DNA from: Parabacteroides sp. FAFU027
GTDB lineage: Bacteria; Bacteroidota; Bacteroidia; Bacteroidales; UBA7332
Assembly (NCBI RefSeq): GCF_022808675.1
Contig: NZ_JAKZKV010000010.1
Location: forward strand, 1 to 64,000
Direction of reading: 5' to 3'
DNA: 64,000 bases
Shown here: positions 1 to 7,779 of the stretch, piece by piece
Position numbering within the stretch: position 1 is the first letter of the stretch
How the letters are laid out: the number at the start of each line of letters is the position of its first letter
Notes under the pieces: model-generated
The model's input: only the letters and a program-made list of their open reading frames with translations
Database searches by the model: none
Told to the model about the DNA's origin: nothing
Made by a program: the position numbers and the translations under genes

Positions 1-228
1 ATTTGTCTCCATCAAATTTGGTGACAATGCGATTGAATTTACTTCGATTCAGAAACGAAACCAGTTGAGCAAAAACGTATTTGTCTTGATACATATGCAA
101 TCAGATTAATCTGATGCAAAACTAAAAATTCAAGTCCGTTCGCTCGCGAAATGCTTATAACCAACTAAATTTCAAATACTTCAAAGACCATTTTTAGATT
201 TTAATGGGACAGTAATGGACCTATTTGT

Positions 229-334
229 TTTATTGGTTTAGTAAAGAATGATATTGATTTTTATCGTGTAGCGGTTGTTTTCTTTGATATTATTTCTGAT
301 TGGTTCAGGATTGACACGTTTTGCTATCATTTGA
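229..334 (+). pseudogene. Decayed fragment of a YeiH-type transporter gene
   Basis: Codons from 272 read RLFSLILFLIGSGLTR and continue FAII before a stop at 332-334. The intact YeiH-type protein encoded at 2231-3160 has RMLSLTLFLIGSGLTR in its last transmembrane segment. Of 20 aligned residues about 14 agree, and several differences are synonymous codon changes, as expected of a diverged coding copy. Just upstream, in another frame, VKNDIDF lines up with VKSGITF of the intact protein, so one extra base near 271 would restore a single frame. The fragment has no start and lacks most of the gene. I read it as the remnant of a second, lost yeiH-like gene; the homology is seen in the sequence, the history is inferred. 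Confidence 0.5.
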
Positions 335-372
335 ACGCGAAGGTGTAAAGACCCTAAGAGATAATAAAAAGA

Positions 373-410
373 GAACCCCGGGTCAGAAAAGATCCGGGGT
401 TCCCTTTTTT
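373..410 (+). terminator. Rho-independent terminator
   Basis: A 9-bp perfect stem (373-381 with 394-402, GAACCCCGG/CCGGGGTTC) is followed by a run of six T at 405-410. A-rich sequence at 364-370 would give a U-run on the other strand too, so it may also stop transcription of the minus-strand gene that ends at 522. Confidence 0.75.
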
Positions 411-420
411 ATGTCATTGT

Positions 421-449
421 CGACGGGTTCACTTATAGAGAGCCCGTCG
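421..449. repeat. Short palindromic repeat, copy 1
   Basis: Ten-base arms (421-430 and 440-449) with one G-U type mismatch surround the loop ACTTATAGA. The element closely matches the palindrome at 3169-3197 and, inverted, the one at 3249-3279; the shared part is the loop plus flanking GAG. Copies 1 and 2 lie outside the two genes between 522 and 3160. Confidence 0.6.
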
Positions 450-521
450 ATACGGTTGTCCAAATAGCTATGTCGTAACTAAAATTCCTACTCGACCAGA
501 GGTTCGGGAATATATTTTGAC

Positions 522-2015
522 TTATTGAATTGTTCCTTTTTCCAATGCCTCCCGGTATTTCTCTCCGTAGAAATAACGCATGATAAAACCGGCATTTCCC
601 TGAATTAACTCTTTTCCTCTTTCTTCACCGACGAGGCTTTTCAATTGAGCATCGGGAAGCAGATATTGGTTGTGTAACGTATATACCAGCTCTACCGGAT
701 GGTCATACATATTGGCATAGAGGGAGAAGGCTTCCGCTTTAGCCATTTTCTCGTCGTAATAAGGATTTTGTTCATCTTTGATATAATCGCAAATGTCCGG
801 ATAGATACTGATGCCATGTGGTGTGATAAAAACAAGCAGATTTCGGACATTATCAAAAGCTTTATTTTCCGGGTGATTTTCAGTCTCTAATACCTTATAG
901 AAGAATTGGTGTAGCTCGGACTTATTACCAAAAAAGTGAATGTGCTTGTTTTCTGACTTTTTCAATATGTTTTGGTAAATCACGTCAGGAATATCATTGC
1001 TTTTTGAAAACTCCTGCTCCACCTCTTCACTGTAAGGGAAAGTGGCCATAGATCCGGTCATCCACCATTCGTTGTTGAACCGGATGAACCCCGTATCGGC
1101 AAGAGTCTGATTGGCTTTCAGCGGTGCATTTTCGGCAATTGAGTCTTTAGTTGCCACGATCTCCTCTTGTGTCTCTAAGTTGCGGAAGCAGAAGTTGTTT
1201 TGCTCTTCACCTGTACAAAGATAGACTCCCTTCTTTTTCCTGCCGATAGATTTAACCAGCTCGTAATCGGGGTGGGCAGGCGTGAGGATTTCGCTCAGCC
1301 ATTCGTTGGTGTATATTGCCAGTAGTGGGGATGGGTGATTATGCACGAACGAGTCTTGCAAATCGTATATCTCAGCATTGGCGTTTTCATTCGTTAAGTC
1401 TTTTTCTATAGCCTCCTCTTTCTCCCTTAAATCCCGGTTCTGATGATAAAAGAGGTAGGAGTTCCATTGCAGCCACTGCATGGCATAACGCAAACCGTAG
1501 TATTCGTTGTAACGATATTCCGGTAAATAGTATGCTTTGAACTGCTCGTTTTCGGGAGCCGATTCGTACTCTTTTTCGAATAACATTAATACAGCCAGCG
1601 CTACAATATTAATTCCCGGATTGTCAGGGTTCAGCACCGAATGGTTGTATCTGCCATGTGTTTGTTGCGTATAGTGCCAAAGCAGAAAACGGACATCAAC
1701 CTCATTGATTTCATCTTCGTAATATTCGTTTTCATCCACAGTGTAGAAGGGGAGTGGAGTACCGTAAAGTTCACGATGTTTACGGGTAAAGGCTTTAAAC
1801 ATACCGATACCGGAGATTACGTCTTCAAAATAGGCTGTAATGGCGCAGGCGATTTCTTTTACATCTTCCTCCGGAAGGTCAAATCCAAATTCTGCGGACT
1901 TGAATACGTCGAGTACTTTATTGGCGAGTTTAACGTAATATCCGTCCACAGATGTCGGTTTCGGATAAGGGTGAAACATCAGCCAGTCGTTTTGATAGAT
2001 CTTTACTTTTTTCAT
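522..2015 (-). CDS. DUF3843-like protein of unknown function
   Basis: A 498-codon frame whose ATG at 2015 (MKKVKIYQNDWLMFHPY) is preferred over a TTG one codon earlier. The N-terminus and overall length resemble the DUF3843 family, which is found in Bacteroides and relatives and has no assigned function. There is no signal peptide and no transmembrane stretch, so the protein should be cytoplasmic. The sequence is rich in Glu, Tyr and Asn, with an aromatic cluster around residues 165-190. It stands alone: the next gene rightward is divergent, and the left side is a degraded intergenic region with a terminator. Family assignment is from recall of the N-terminal pattern and is moderate; function is unknown. 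Confidence 0.7.
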   Translation of the reverse strand: MKKVKIYQNDWLMFHPYPKPTSVDGYYVKLANKVLDVFKSAEFGFDLPEEDVKEIACAITAYFEDVISGIGMFKAFTRKHRELYGTPLPFYTVDENEYYEDEINEVDVRFLLWHYTQQTHGRYNHSVLNPDNPGINIVALAVLMLFEKEYESAPENEQFKAYYLPEYRYNEYYGLRYAMQWLQWNSYLFYHQNRDLREKEEAIEKDLTNENANAEIYDLQDSFVHNHPSPLLAIYTNEWLSEILTPAHPDYELVKSIGRKKKGVYLCTGEEQNNFCFRNLETQEEIVATKDSIAENAPLKANQTLADTGFIRFNNEWWMTGSMATFPYSEEVEQEFSKSNDIPDVIYQNILKKSENKHIHFFGNKSELHQFFYKVLETENHPENKAFDNVRNLLVFITPHGISIYPDICDYIKDEQNPYYDEKMAKAEAFSLYANMYDHPVELVYTLHNQYLLPDAQLKSLVGEERGKELIQGNAGFIMRYFYGEKYREALEKGTIQ

Positions 2016-2191
2016 CAAATAGAGGTTTGGGACAATGTGCGGTTTTTATTAAAGGTGCAAAGATAGTCCGATGAAGAATGTGATTCAAATTTATTTTACT
2101 TGTCTGCGTGTTCTGTGAAATACCATATAGTCTATAATCACCGGTTATTAGCCATCGTTATTTTTGATTTTTATCCCTAAATCGTGGTATA

Positions 2192-2199
2192 TACCTTTG
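2192..2199 (+). promoter_or_regulatory. Bacteroidota -7 promoter element
   Basis: TACCTTTG matches the TAnnTTTG -7 consensus of Bacteroidota sigma-ABfr and lies 31 bases before the ATG of the YeiH-type gene. No convincing -33 TTTG is placed at the usual 19-20 base spacing. Confidence 0.5.
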
Positions 2200-2230
2200 T
2201 AGCGTAATTCATTTCCAAATTATTTGCGTT

Positions 2231-3160
2231 ATGGAACGTCAACGAATTTCTGCTCTTCTGTTTGTGTTGCTTGCCCTTGTTTCTGTCCTTCCTATGGTAT
2301 CTCCTGCCGTGGCACTCTTTTCCGGATTGGTATTTGCCTTCTGTTTTGGAAATCCATTTCCTGCATTCACCCGTAAAGGTTCCAAATATTTATTGCAAGT
2401 GGCGGTAGTTCTGCTGGGTTTCGGTCAGAATCTGCACACCGCATTGGAAGCTGGCCGCACCGGAGTGCAGATGACGCTCTTTACCGTGGTACTGGTAATG
2501 GTGTTGGGATTTATGATGGGGCGATGGTTCCGTATCTCAACGCGTACGGCTTACCTGATTTCTGCCGGAACCGCTATTTGTGGAGGTAGTGCTATCGCGG
2601 CTGTTTCTCCGGTCGTAAGGGCCAATGAGGTGGAAATCTCTGTTTCTCTCGTGATTGTATTTATGCTGAATGCAATAGCGCTGCTTTTATTTCCTTTTCT
2701 CGGACATTCGCTACACCTGACCCAACATCAGTTTGGTATGTGGGCGGCCATTGCGATACACGATACCAGTTCTGTAGTAGGAGCCGGGGCTACATACGGA
2801 GCCGAGGCGTTGCAGACGGCCACCACTGTAAAACTGACCCGTGCCTTATGGATTATCCCCCTGGCATTTGCATCTACCTTTGTCTTTCGGAATAAAACCA
2901 AAAAGATTACAGTTCCCTGGTTTATCCTCTGGTTTGTCGTGGCAATGGCAGCTGCCACCTATCTGCCGATACCGGAAACGGTGAAGAGTGGCATTACCTT
3001 TGGTGCAAAGCGTATGCTTTCTTTGACGCTCTTCCTGATTGGTTCCGGATTGACACGTCCGGCCATTCGTTCTGTTGGATTACGCCCTTTAATTATGGGA
3101 ATCGGTTTGTGGATTGTGATTGGAGTCGTGGGATTGATGGTGGTGATGTTTACCTGTTAG
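2231..3160 (+). CDS. YeiH/UPF0324 family putative sulfate exporter
   Basis: A 309-residue integral membrane protein with about ten hydrophobic segments and almost no soluble domain. The Cons_hypoth698 (YeiH) family is recognised from AVVLLGFGQNL near residue 60, the glycine-rich SAGTAICGGSAIAA around residues 114-127, the AIAIHDTSSVVGAGA stretch near residue 175 and the final FLIGSGLTRPAIR segment. Members are annotated as putative sulfate exporters, but direct biochemical proof is thin. The gene is monocistronic and is followed by a short palindrome. A decayed homologous fragment lies at 229-334, so this locus may once have carried two copies. Confidence 0.85.
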   Translation: MERQRISALLFVLLALVSVLPMVSPAVALFSGLVFAFCFGNPFPAFTRKGSKYLLQVAVVLLGFGQNLHTALEAGRTGVQMTLFTVVLVMVLGFMMGRWFRISTRTAYLISAGTAICGGSAIAAVSPVVRANEVEISVSLVIVFMLNAIALLLFPFLGHSLHLTQHQFGMWAAIAIHDTSSVVGAGATYGAEALQTATTVKLTRALWIIPLAFASTFVFRNKTKKITVPWFILWFVVAMAAATYLPIPETVKSGITFGAKRMLSLTLFLIGSGLTRPAIRSVGLRPLIMGIGLWIVIGVVGLMVVMFTC

Positions 3161-3168
3161 ACCCTGCC

Positions 3169-3197
3169 CGACCGGCTCGCTCATAGAGAGCCGGTCG
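3169..3197. repeat. Short palindromic repeat, copy 2
   Basis: Perfect 10-bp arms (3169-3178 and 3188-3197) surround the loop GCTCATAGA. It lies directly after the YeiH-type stop codon and could also act as its transcript-end hairpin, although no T-run follows. It is in the same orientation as the copy at 421-449. Confidence 0.65.
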
Positions 3198-3248
3198 GTA
3201 CCATTCTTTTCTTTCCTTTGAAAATGTAAATAGTAAATTTCCCGGTTA

Positions 3249-3279
3249 TCGAAGGGTTCTCTATGAGCGAAACTTTCGA
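3249..3279. repeat. Short palindromic repeat, copy 3 (inverted)
   Basis: Arms 3249-3258 and 3270-3279 (TCGAAGGGTT/AAACTTTCGA, with G-U pairs) flank CTCTATGAGCG, which is the reverse complement of the loop region of copy 2. It sits 50 bases from copy 2 between two convergent genes and overlaps nothing coding. Confidence 0.55.
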
Positions 3280-3283
3280 CTCT

Positions 3284-4066
3284 CTAATGATAAAACTCCG
3301 TCCGTCTATCTTCTATCACATTGTTGTAGTAATTTATCCACTTGTTGTCTGCCTGTCTTTCGTCAATGTCCATGATTGCAATAGTGGGTTGATCGGTAGG
3401 AGCGGAGGAGAGGATAGTGCCGTCATTTGCCGTAATCTGACTGGCTCCGGTAAAGGTAAAATGGTCTTCGCCGCGATGTTCTGTTCCAATGCGATTGGCC
3501 GTTACGGCAAAGATGCGATTCTCCAGACATCGTGTCACCATCGCTTTCTGGCAATAGGGCATTACCAGATTGGAGGGGTGAGCTAAGACTTGCAGGCCTT
3601 GTAATGCCAGTGTCCGGCATACTTCAGGAAATATCCAGTCAAAGCAAATCATGGCACCAATCTTTACTCCGTTGATTTCATAAACTTTTAACTGCTTATC
3701 TCCGGGTGAGAACCACAACTTTTCTTTATTGAAAAGATGAATCTTCCGGTAGGTGTCAATAACCTTGCCCTCTGATACGATAAGTAATGCATTGTAAATT
3801 CTGTCGCTTTCCCGTTCGATGAAGCCACCCACGATAGTTGCTGATGTCTTTACTGAAAGCTCTTTGAGAAAACGGGCGGTTTCTCCATCTGTTGTTTCAG
3901 AGAGAGCTTCGGCTTCCTCTTTGGATGTAAAGGTATAGCCGGTGGCAAAGAGTTCCGGTAGCACCAATAGGTCGGCTTTGACTCCTTCTGTCAGGGAACG
4001 TATTTGTCCGAAATTCTGCTCTTTTTCACCGAAACCGGGAGCAGTTTGTATGTAACCGATTTTCAT
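3284..4066 (-). CDS. Carbon-nitrogen hydrolase (nitrilase superfamily amidase)
   Basis: A 260-residue nitrilase-fold hydrolase. The Glu-Lys-Cys catalytic triad is visible: Glu in LVLPELFATGY (about residue 38), Lys in DTYRKIHLF (about 107) and Cys in GAMICFDWIFPE (about 141). Family members hydrolyse amides or omega-amides; the YafV/omega-amidase branch is a plausible relative, but the substrate cannot be read from sequence. The start is the ATG at 4066, whose A is the last base of the upstream TGA stop (TGATG), so translation is coupled to the DUF1801 gene. A GTG one codon earlier is less likely. No signal peptide, so cytoplasmic. Confidence 0.85.
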   Translation of the reverse strand: MKIGYIQTAPGFGEKEQNFGQIRSLTEGVKADLLVLPELFATGYTFTSKEEAEALSETTDGETARFLKELSVKTSATIVGGFIERESDRIYNALLIVSEGKVIDTYRKIHLFNKEKLWFSPGDKQLKVYEINGVKIGAMICFDWIFPEVCRTLALQGLQVLAHPSNLVMPYCQKAMVTRCLENRIFAVTANRIGTEHRGEDHFTFTGASQITANDGTILSSAPTDQPTIAIMDIDERQADNKWINYYNNVIEDRRTEFYH

Positions 4067-4458
4067 CACTTGTTTTTCTTTATTGATTTTACTGCCGCTT
4101 TTTCCAGATTCTCAGCCACCCTAAACTGAACCATCTGTTTGACCAGGTCTAAAGGTAGCGGTTGATGGATGGGGAATTGCACCGAACCTTTCCCGTTTTT
4201 GTAAACGGAGAGCTCTTCGCTGAATGCTTCCATCGCCGAGGAGGTCGGATAGAACCCGATATGTTTGCTGAAGGCGGCGAAATAGACCAATATTCCCTGT
4301 TGCGCAAATGCCGGCATCTGGTAGCTAATTTTCTCTGTGGCTTCGGGTGCCGCTTCACGAATGGCAGCCCGCATTTGGTTAAGCAGTTCCTGAATGGCAT
4401 CGGGAAAGGTTGCGATATATTCGTCGATCGTTGTCGGAATATTGTTTTCAGGTTTCAT
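4066..4458 (-). CDS. DUF1801 (YdhG-like) small protein
   Basis: A 130-residue protein matching the DUF1801/YdhG family: TIDEYIATFPDAIQELL at the start, then ATEKISYQMPAF, GILVYFAAFSKHIGFYP and a C-terminal KGSVQFPIHQPLPLDLV. Members have a frataxin-like fold and some are called iron chaperones, but the function is not established. It is the first gene of a two-gene operon, its stop sharing a base with the ATG of the nitrilase-type hydrolase. No known pathway joins the two, so the coupling is the only hint of a common role. Confidence 0.8.
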   Translation of the reverse strand: MKPENNIPTTIDEYIATFPDAIQELLNQMRAAIREAAPEATEKISYQMPAFAQQGILVYFAAFSKHIGFYPTSSAMEAFSEELSVYKNGKGSVQFPIHQPLPLDLVKQMVQFRVAENLEKAAVKSIKKNK

Positions 4459-4549
4459 TTTAAACGTCAGATTATGTCTTGGGGCTTTGATTTTGTAAAT
4501 CTAACTCTTTTCATCCACTAAATGTTTTCGTTTGGACGATAGTATATAC

Positions 4550-4587
4550 GACAAACGCCCCGGATTAGAAAATTCGGGGCGTTTGTC
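4550..4587. terminator. Hairpin after acyl-CoA dehydrogenase gene
   Basis: A perfect 13-bp stem (4550-4562 with 4575-4587) lies 30 bases past the stop of the minus-strand acyl-CoA dehydrogenase gene and before the next minus-strand gene. The downstream side on the minus strand is not T-rich, so it is a strong hairpin but not a textbook intrinsic terminator. Confidence 0.6.
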
Positions 4588-4616
4588 GGTTTTGAATATG
4601 AAGTGCGTTAATGAAT

Positions 4617-6146
4617 TTATGCAAAGTGAATCCAGGCGCTGTTTTCCTGATAATCTTCCAGAACAATGCTATTTTGTTCAAAAGAATAATGACTCATCAA
4701 TGTCGCTATTTCCTGACTAAGCAATGCAACAGTCCCGCTAATCAGCTCTTCCCGGAAACCTTTTGCCCCCAGCTCCAGTACCCAGTTGAGGGAGACAATA
4801 CGACTGATAATCCGTCCGAGCTCCACCGTCTTACGCTGCTGAACCGGAGCATTAATGGTCACATCAGTCAGTTTCCGGATTCTTTCAGCCGCAAGAGACA
4901 TCAACGGATGATTCCCCGTAAATGACTTAAGATTCGTTTCTCCTGAGATTTTCATCTGTTTAAGGATAGCCTCTCCAATCTGGTTATAGAGAATGTCATT
5001 CGAGCCTTCGAATATCTGAAACGGACGGCTATCCACGATGCCCCGGCCGGCAATGTGGTTGAGTTTGTAAGCCGCAGCCCCGACGAGTGTCAGCAGGGAT
5101 TGTGCCGATTCCTGCATCAGGTCGGTGGTAACCGTTTTAATGATATTGGCCTCCAGCCCAAGGAGAGTCAGGTCATTTTCAATGCCGGCCATTTGAGTAC
5201 TTTTGACACTCATGGCCGAAACGATGGTGAAGTTGGCCTGTAATTGGGCTAACCGTTGCTGCACCTGGTCGTAGGCAAACAGAGAGCGTCCGCTGACCTG
5301 TCGCTGACGACTGTGCGCGATTGCCTCATCCAGCATTCGTTGGATAAAACCAAGCGCCATGCCCGGAAATTGCAAACGGCTGCGGTGAAGCAGGTCGAGC
5401 ATCATCTGTACGCCATTGGTATGGGGAATCAGTCGTTGAGCTTTGGGAATACTTACATCCAGAATGTTTCTGCCATACGGAATCTGATAGAGACCGAGAT
5501 TCTCGAAATACTCTTCTACCACGATTTTCTGTCCCGGTTGGGTGTTGTCACAGATAAAGAAGTCAATGTCCCGTTGTAAAGTCCCTGCGGCAGTCTTGCG
5601 TCTTGCGGTAAGCAGCCAGAAGTCTGCTTGTCCCGTCAGACCGGCCCAGTGTTTGGTGCCTTTGAGGTGATAATGCTTTTCATCTTCGGTAAATGCAGTC
5701 TGCATGTTGAGGGCATCGCTACCAAAGTCCGGTTCGGTAATCATCAGTCCCCCCATGTTGCGCAGTTTAAGAAAGCGATCAAATACCTGAGCTTTGGCTT
5801 CTTCCTGACCGTATTTGGCCACCGGTTGCAGAAAAAGGGCACTGTTTATCCCCAACGTGAGCGAAAGGGCCAATGATTCGTATGAAGCTGCTGATAGCAG
5901 GGTCAGTAACTCATGTACTTTTGTGCCTCGTCCACCGTATTCGGAAGGGATTACGACTGAAAGAGGATTGCAGGCCATGATTTCGTTTAAAACAGTGGGG
6001 GGTAATCCGCGGGAGATACTCAGTTGGTTGATGTCTTCTTCCTGGTGGAACTGCTGTTGAAGGATAGATTTGAATTGTTCGATGAATTGTTCGAAAGGGA
6101 TTTGGTTTTGAAGCCGCTTTGAGGGCTCAGAGATAGTTTCTTGCAT
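4617..6146 (-). CDS. Acyl-CoA dehydrogenase family protein
   Basis: A 509-residue flavoprotein of the acyl-CoA dehydrogenase superfamily, which oxidises an acyl-CoA at C2-C3 using FAD. The N-terminal helical domain (to about residue 130) is followed by the beta domain with GGLMITEPDFGSDALNM and HLKGTKHWAGL, typical FAD/substrate-contacting stretches. The C-terminal helical domain carries GRGIVDSRPFQIFEGSNDIL, the conserved region holding the usual catalytic glutamate. The protein is about 120 residues longer than classical short/medium-chain enzymes, with extra C-terminal helices. There is no adjacent electron-transfer flavoprotein or thiolase gene, so the substrate is open. It appears monocistronic. 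Confidence 0.85.
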   Translation of the reverse strand: MQETISEPSKRLQNQIPFEQFIEQFKSILQQQFHQEEDINQLSISRGLPPTVLNEIMACNPLSVVIPSEYGGRGTKVHELLTLLSAASYESLALSLTLGINSALFLQPVAKYGQEEAKAQVFDRFLKLRNMGGLMITEPDFGSDALNMQTAFTEDEKHYHLKGTKHWAGLTGQADFWLLTARRKTAAGTLQRDIDFFICDNTQPGQKIVVEEYFENLGLYQIPYGRNILDVSIPKAQRLIPHTNGVQMMLDLLHRSRLQFPGMALGFIQRMLDEAIAHSRQRQVSGRSLFAYDQVQQRLAQLQANFTIVSAMSVKSTQMAGIENDLTLLGLEANIIKTVTTDLMQESAQSLLTLVGAAAYKLNHIAGRGIVDSRPFQIFEGSNDILYNQIGEAILKQMKISGETNLKSFTGNHPLMSLAAERIRKLTDVTINAPVQQRKTVELGRIISRIVSLNWVLELGAKGFREELISGTVALLSQEIATLMSHYSFEQNSIVLEDYQENSAWIHFA

Positions 6147-6352
6147 TCTTTAGAGGAAATAGTATTTAGAAAAATAATTAATGGCAAAGCTGTCGGGTTT
6201 CGTTGCAAATGCAAGAGACCTTCTTTGATGAATCGCTATTTTGAACATATCTAAACAATGGAATGGATGAAATGTTCTGACTTCCTGATATTCTAATGTT
6301 TATTTCACCAAAACGAATGAGGTTTGTTGCATTTATTATAGCGAATGTGCAG

Positions 6353-6393
6353 GAAAAAAGCCCATACAGTCCTGTGGTCAGGAGAGTATGGGC
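6353..6393 (-). terminator. Rho-independent terminator of the SRPBCC/VOC operon
   Basis: On the minus strand, the stem 6386-6393 with 6360-6367 (GCCCATAC/GTATGGGC) contains a further inner stem (TCCTG/CAGGA) and is followed by a U-run read from the A-run at 6354-6359. It lies about 25 bases past the SRPBCC stop codon. Confidence 0.8.
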
Positions 6394-6416
6394 CTGTAAA
6401 TTTGCCTGAGCTTATT

Positions 6417-6845
6417 TTAATGTTTCTTTTCCACAAACCGTTTGAAGTTCATCAGGATAGCCTGCCAACCCTGTTGTTGCATTTCTATCGAATTTTCACT
6501 TTCGGCTTCGAATGTTTCGATGACTTCGGTATGAGTTCCTACAGTTTTAAAGAATATGTTTACAGTCCGGTTATCCCCGAGGGTCATGTGAATGTGCTTA
6601 TTAACTGCCACATCGTCAAACGTTCCCCAAAAGTCAAATCCCATACTTCCATCCTTTGCTTCCATCCGGTATGTGAATTTTCCACCCGGGCGAAGGTCAA
6701 TTGTTGCCCTTGGAGTATGCCATTCCGGAGATGCCGAGTTCCAATGTACGATATCTTCGGGAGTATTCCAGTGCTCCCAGACCTTTTCAATCGGAGCATT
6801 GATGCTGGCATGAACAGTGATATACGTTTTCTCTTTTGTTTCCAT
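6417..6845 (-). CDS. SRPBCC (AHSA1-like) domain protein
   Basis: A 142-residue START/Bet v 1-like protein of the AHSA1 type. Visible signatures are the opening strand ITVHASINAPIEKVWEHWN, DLRPGGKFTYRMEA, the DFWGTFDDV turn and the amphipathic C-terminal helix GWQAILMNFKRFVE. The fold binds hydrophobic ligands; small AHSA1-like proteins of this kind usually have no defined substrate. It follows the VOC gene by 6 bases and ends in a good terminator, so the two form an operon. AHSA1-like and PhnB-like VOC proteins are often adjacent in bacteria, which fits a shared but undefined role. Confidence 0.8.
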   Translation of the reverse strand: METKEKTYITVHASINAPIEKVWEHWNTPEDIVHWNSASPEWHTPRATIDLRPGGKFTYRMEAKDGSMGFDFWGTFDDVAVNKHIHMTLGDNRTVNIFFKTVGTHTEVIETFEAESENSIEMQQQGWQAILMNFKRFVEKKH

Positions 6846-6851
6846 AAGTCT

Positions 6852-7286
6852 CTATTTTGCTGTACAGTTAAACATCCATTGTATTCCGAATTTATCGGTG
6901 CAACTGCCGTAATAGGCCCCCCAGAAGGCATCTATCAATGGTGATTCGACTTCGCCTCCATCGGAAAGAGCGTCAAAGAGCCGCTTGGTTTCAGCCCGGC
7001 TGTCAGGCTCCAGGTTGATATAGATATTATCGCCCGTTTTGACCGCAAATCCCATTGATTCAGGCGCATCGGTTCCCATAAGGACGTGGCAATCCAGAAT
7101 CGTCAGTTCGATGTGCATGATGAGGTTTTTGTCTTCTTCTGCGATAGGGGGCATTCCTTCCTGTGCCGGAATATCACCGAAACGGGATATTTCACAAGAA
7201 AACTCTCCGCCAAAAACGGATTTATAGAAAGTAAAGGCTTCCTCTGTGTTACGGGGGAAATTAAGGTAGGTGCTTACTCGTGCCAT
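6852..7286 (-). CDS. VOC family protein, PhnB-like
   Basis: A 144-residue protein of the vicinal oxygen chelate superfamily, close to the PhnB/3-demethylubiquinone methyltransferase-like group. The signatures are YLNFPRNTEEAFTFYKSVFG at the start, GEFSCEISRFGDIP, a central IMHIELTILDCHVLMGTDA and the C-terminal WGAYYGSCTDKFGIQWMFN. Two beta-alpha-beta-beta-beta modules are implied. Metal ligands are not obvious, as is common in PhnB-like members. It is the first gene of an operon with the SRPBCC gene. Its upstream region contains the 21-bp repeat array at 7440-7670, so the array may lie in or above its promoter. Enzymatic function is unknown. Confidence 0.8.
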   Translation of the reverse strand: MARVSTYLNFPRNTEEAFTFYKSVFGGEFSCEISRFGDIPAQEGMPPIAEEDKNLIMHIELTILDCHVLMGTDAPESMGFAVKTGDNIYINLEPDSRAETKRLFDALSDGGEVESPLIDAFWGAYYGSCTDKFGIQWMFNCTAK

Positions 7287-7779
7287 ATGTTCTGATTTTG
7301 ATTGAGTTGAAATAGTTAAACAAATGGCTGATGGGTTTGGTTTCTGGCGGTTTATGCTCGTTAAGCATTTATAACTAGAGTATAGGACAAGCCTTATTGG
7401 GTAAATAAAAGGCGATTCTCAGTGCTTTATCCTCGTACGGTGCGAACTTTTTCCGCATCAGTGCACACTTTTCCAACAACAGTGTACACTTTTCCGCCTC
7501 CGGTGCACACTTTTCTACCTCCGGTGTACACTTTTCCGGGAAAAGTGTACACTATTTCTCCTACAGTTCACACCGGAGCCGAAAAAGTTCGCACCGGAGT
7601 TTCTACAGTGCACACTATTTTCTCTCCGGTGTACACTGATGCGGAAAAAGTATGCACCGTATGGACTAAAAAAGGCAGAAATGAGGTTATAACGAAGCAA
7701 AAAGAGGATTAAGTGCGTCGTAAACAATGGAACTGGAGGTGTTGGCCTGAATTTGAGTGAACAATTGAATTGACAGAAG
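7287..7779. other. Intergenic region holding a 21-bp repeat array
   Basis: This gap separates the 5' end of the VOC gene from the 3' end of the BASS transporter gene (both minus strand). About half of it is the repeat array at 7440-7670. The remainder is AT-rich without recognisable genes. No strong terminator hairpin for the transporter gene is seen apart from the palindromic array itself. Confidence 0.7.
7440..7670. repeat. Tandem array of eleven exact 21-bp units, palindromic cores
   Basis: Eleven consecutive 21-bp units start at 7440, 7461, 7482, 7503, 7524, 7545, 7566, 7587, 7608, 7629 and 7650 with no change of spacing. Each begins with a GTGTACAC- or GTGCACAC-like core, itself palindromic or nearly so. 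Forward units continue TTTTCC; units 7, 8, 10 and 11 carry the reverse complement pattern (CACCGGAG or TGCGGAAAAA). Unit 1 and unit 10 form an 18-bp perfect inverted repeat (7447-7464 with 7634-7651), and 7524-7552 is a perfect 29-base palindrome with 14-bp arms. Because 21 is a multiple of three, a 96-codon open frame runs through it, giving heptapeptide repeats such as VHTFPPP; I regard that as a by-product. Confidence 0.9.

Larger units (their letters stand above)
1..521. other. Left-edge intergenic stretch, no intact gene
   Basis: No intact gene is visible here. A reading frame open from the window edge to a stop at 107-109 (35 codons, last residues MQSD) could be the tail of a plus-strand gene that starts outside the window, but I recognise nothing in it. 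Further right lie a degraded YeiH-like fragment, a strong hairpin terminator and a short palindrome, each listed separately. Confidence 0.5.

Noticed and set aside
2231-3160. The YeiH-type gene as part of a mobile element with flanking palindromes
   Set aside because: The palindromes at 421 and 3169 also flank the unrelated DUF3843-like gene, have no target duplications and no transposase is present.
7440-7670. CRISPR array
   Set aside because: Units are directly adjacent without unique spacers, units are 21 bp and inverted in part, and no cas genes are near.
7422-7712. 96-codon open frame with heptapeptide repeats over the 21-bp array
   Set aside because: The frame is open only because a 21-bp period keeps phase. 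It has no recognisable domain, lies antisense to its surroundings and a second frame on the other strand is open too. I treat the DNA array as the real feature.
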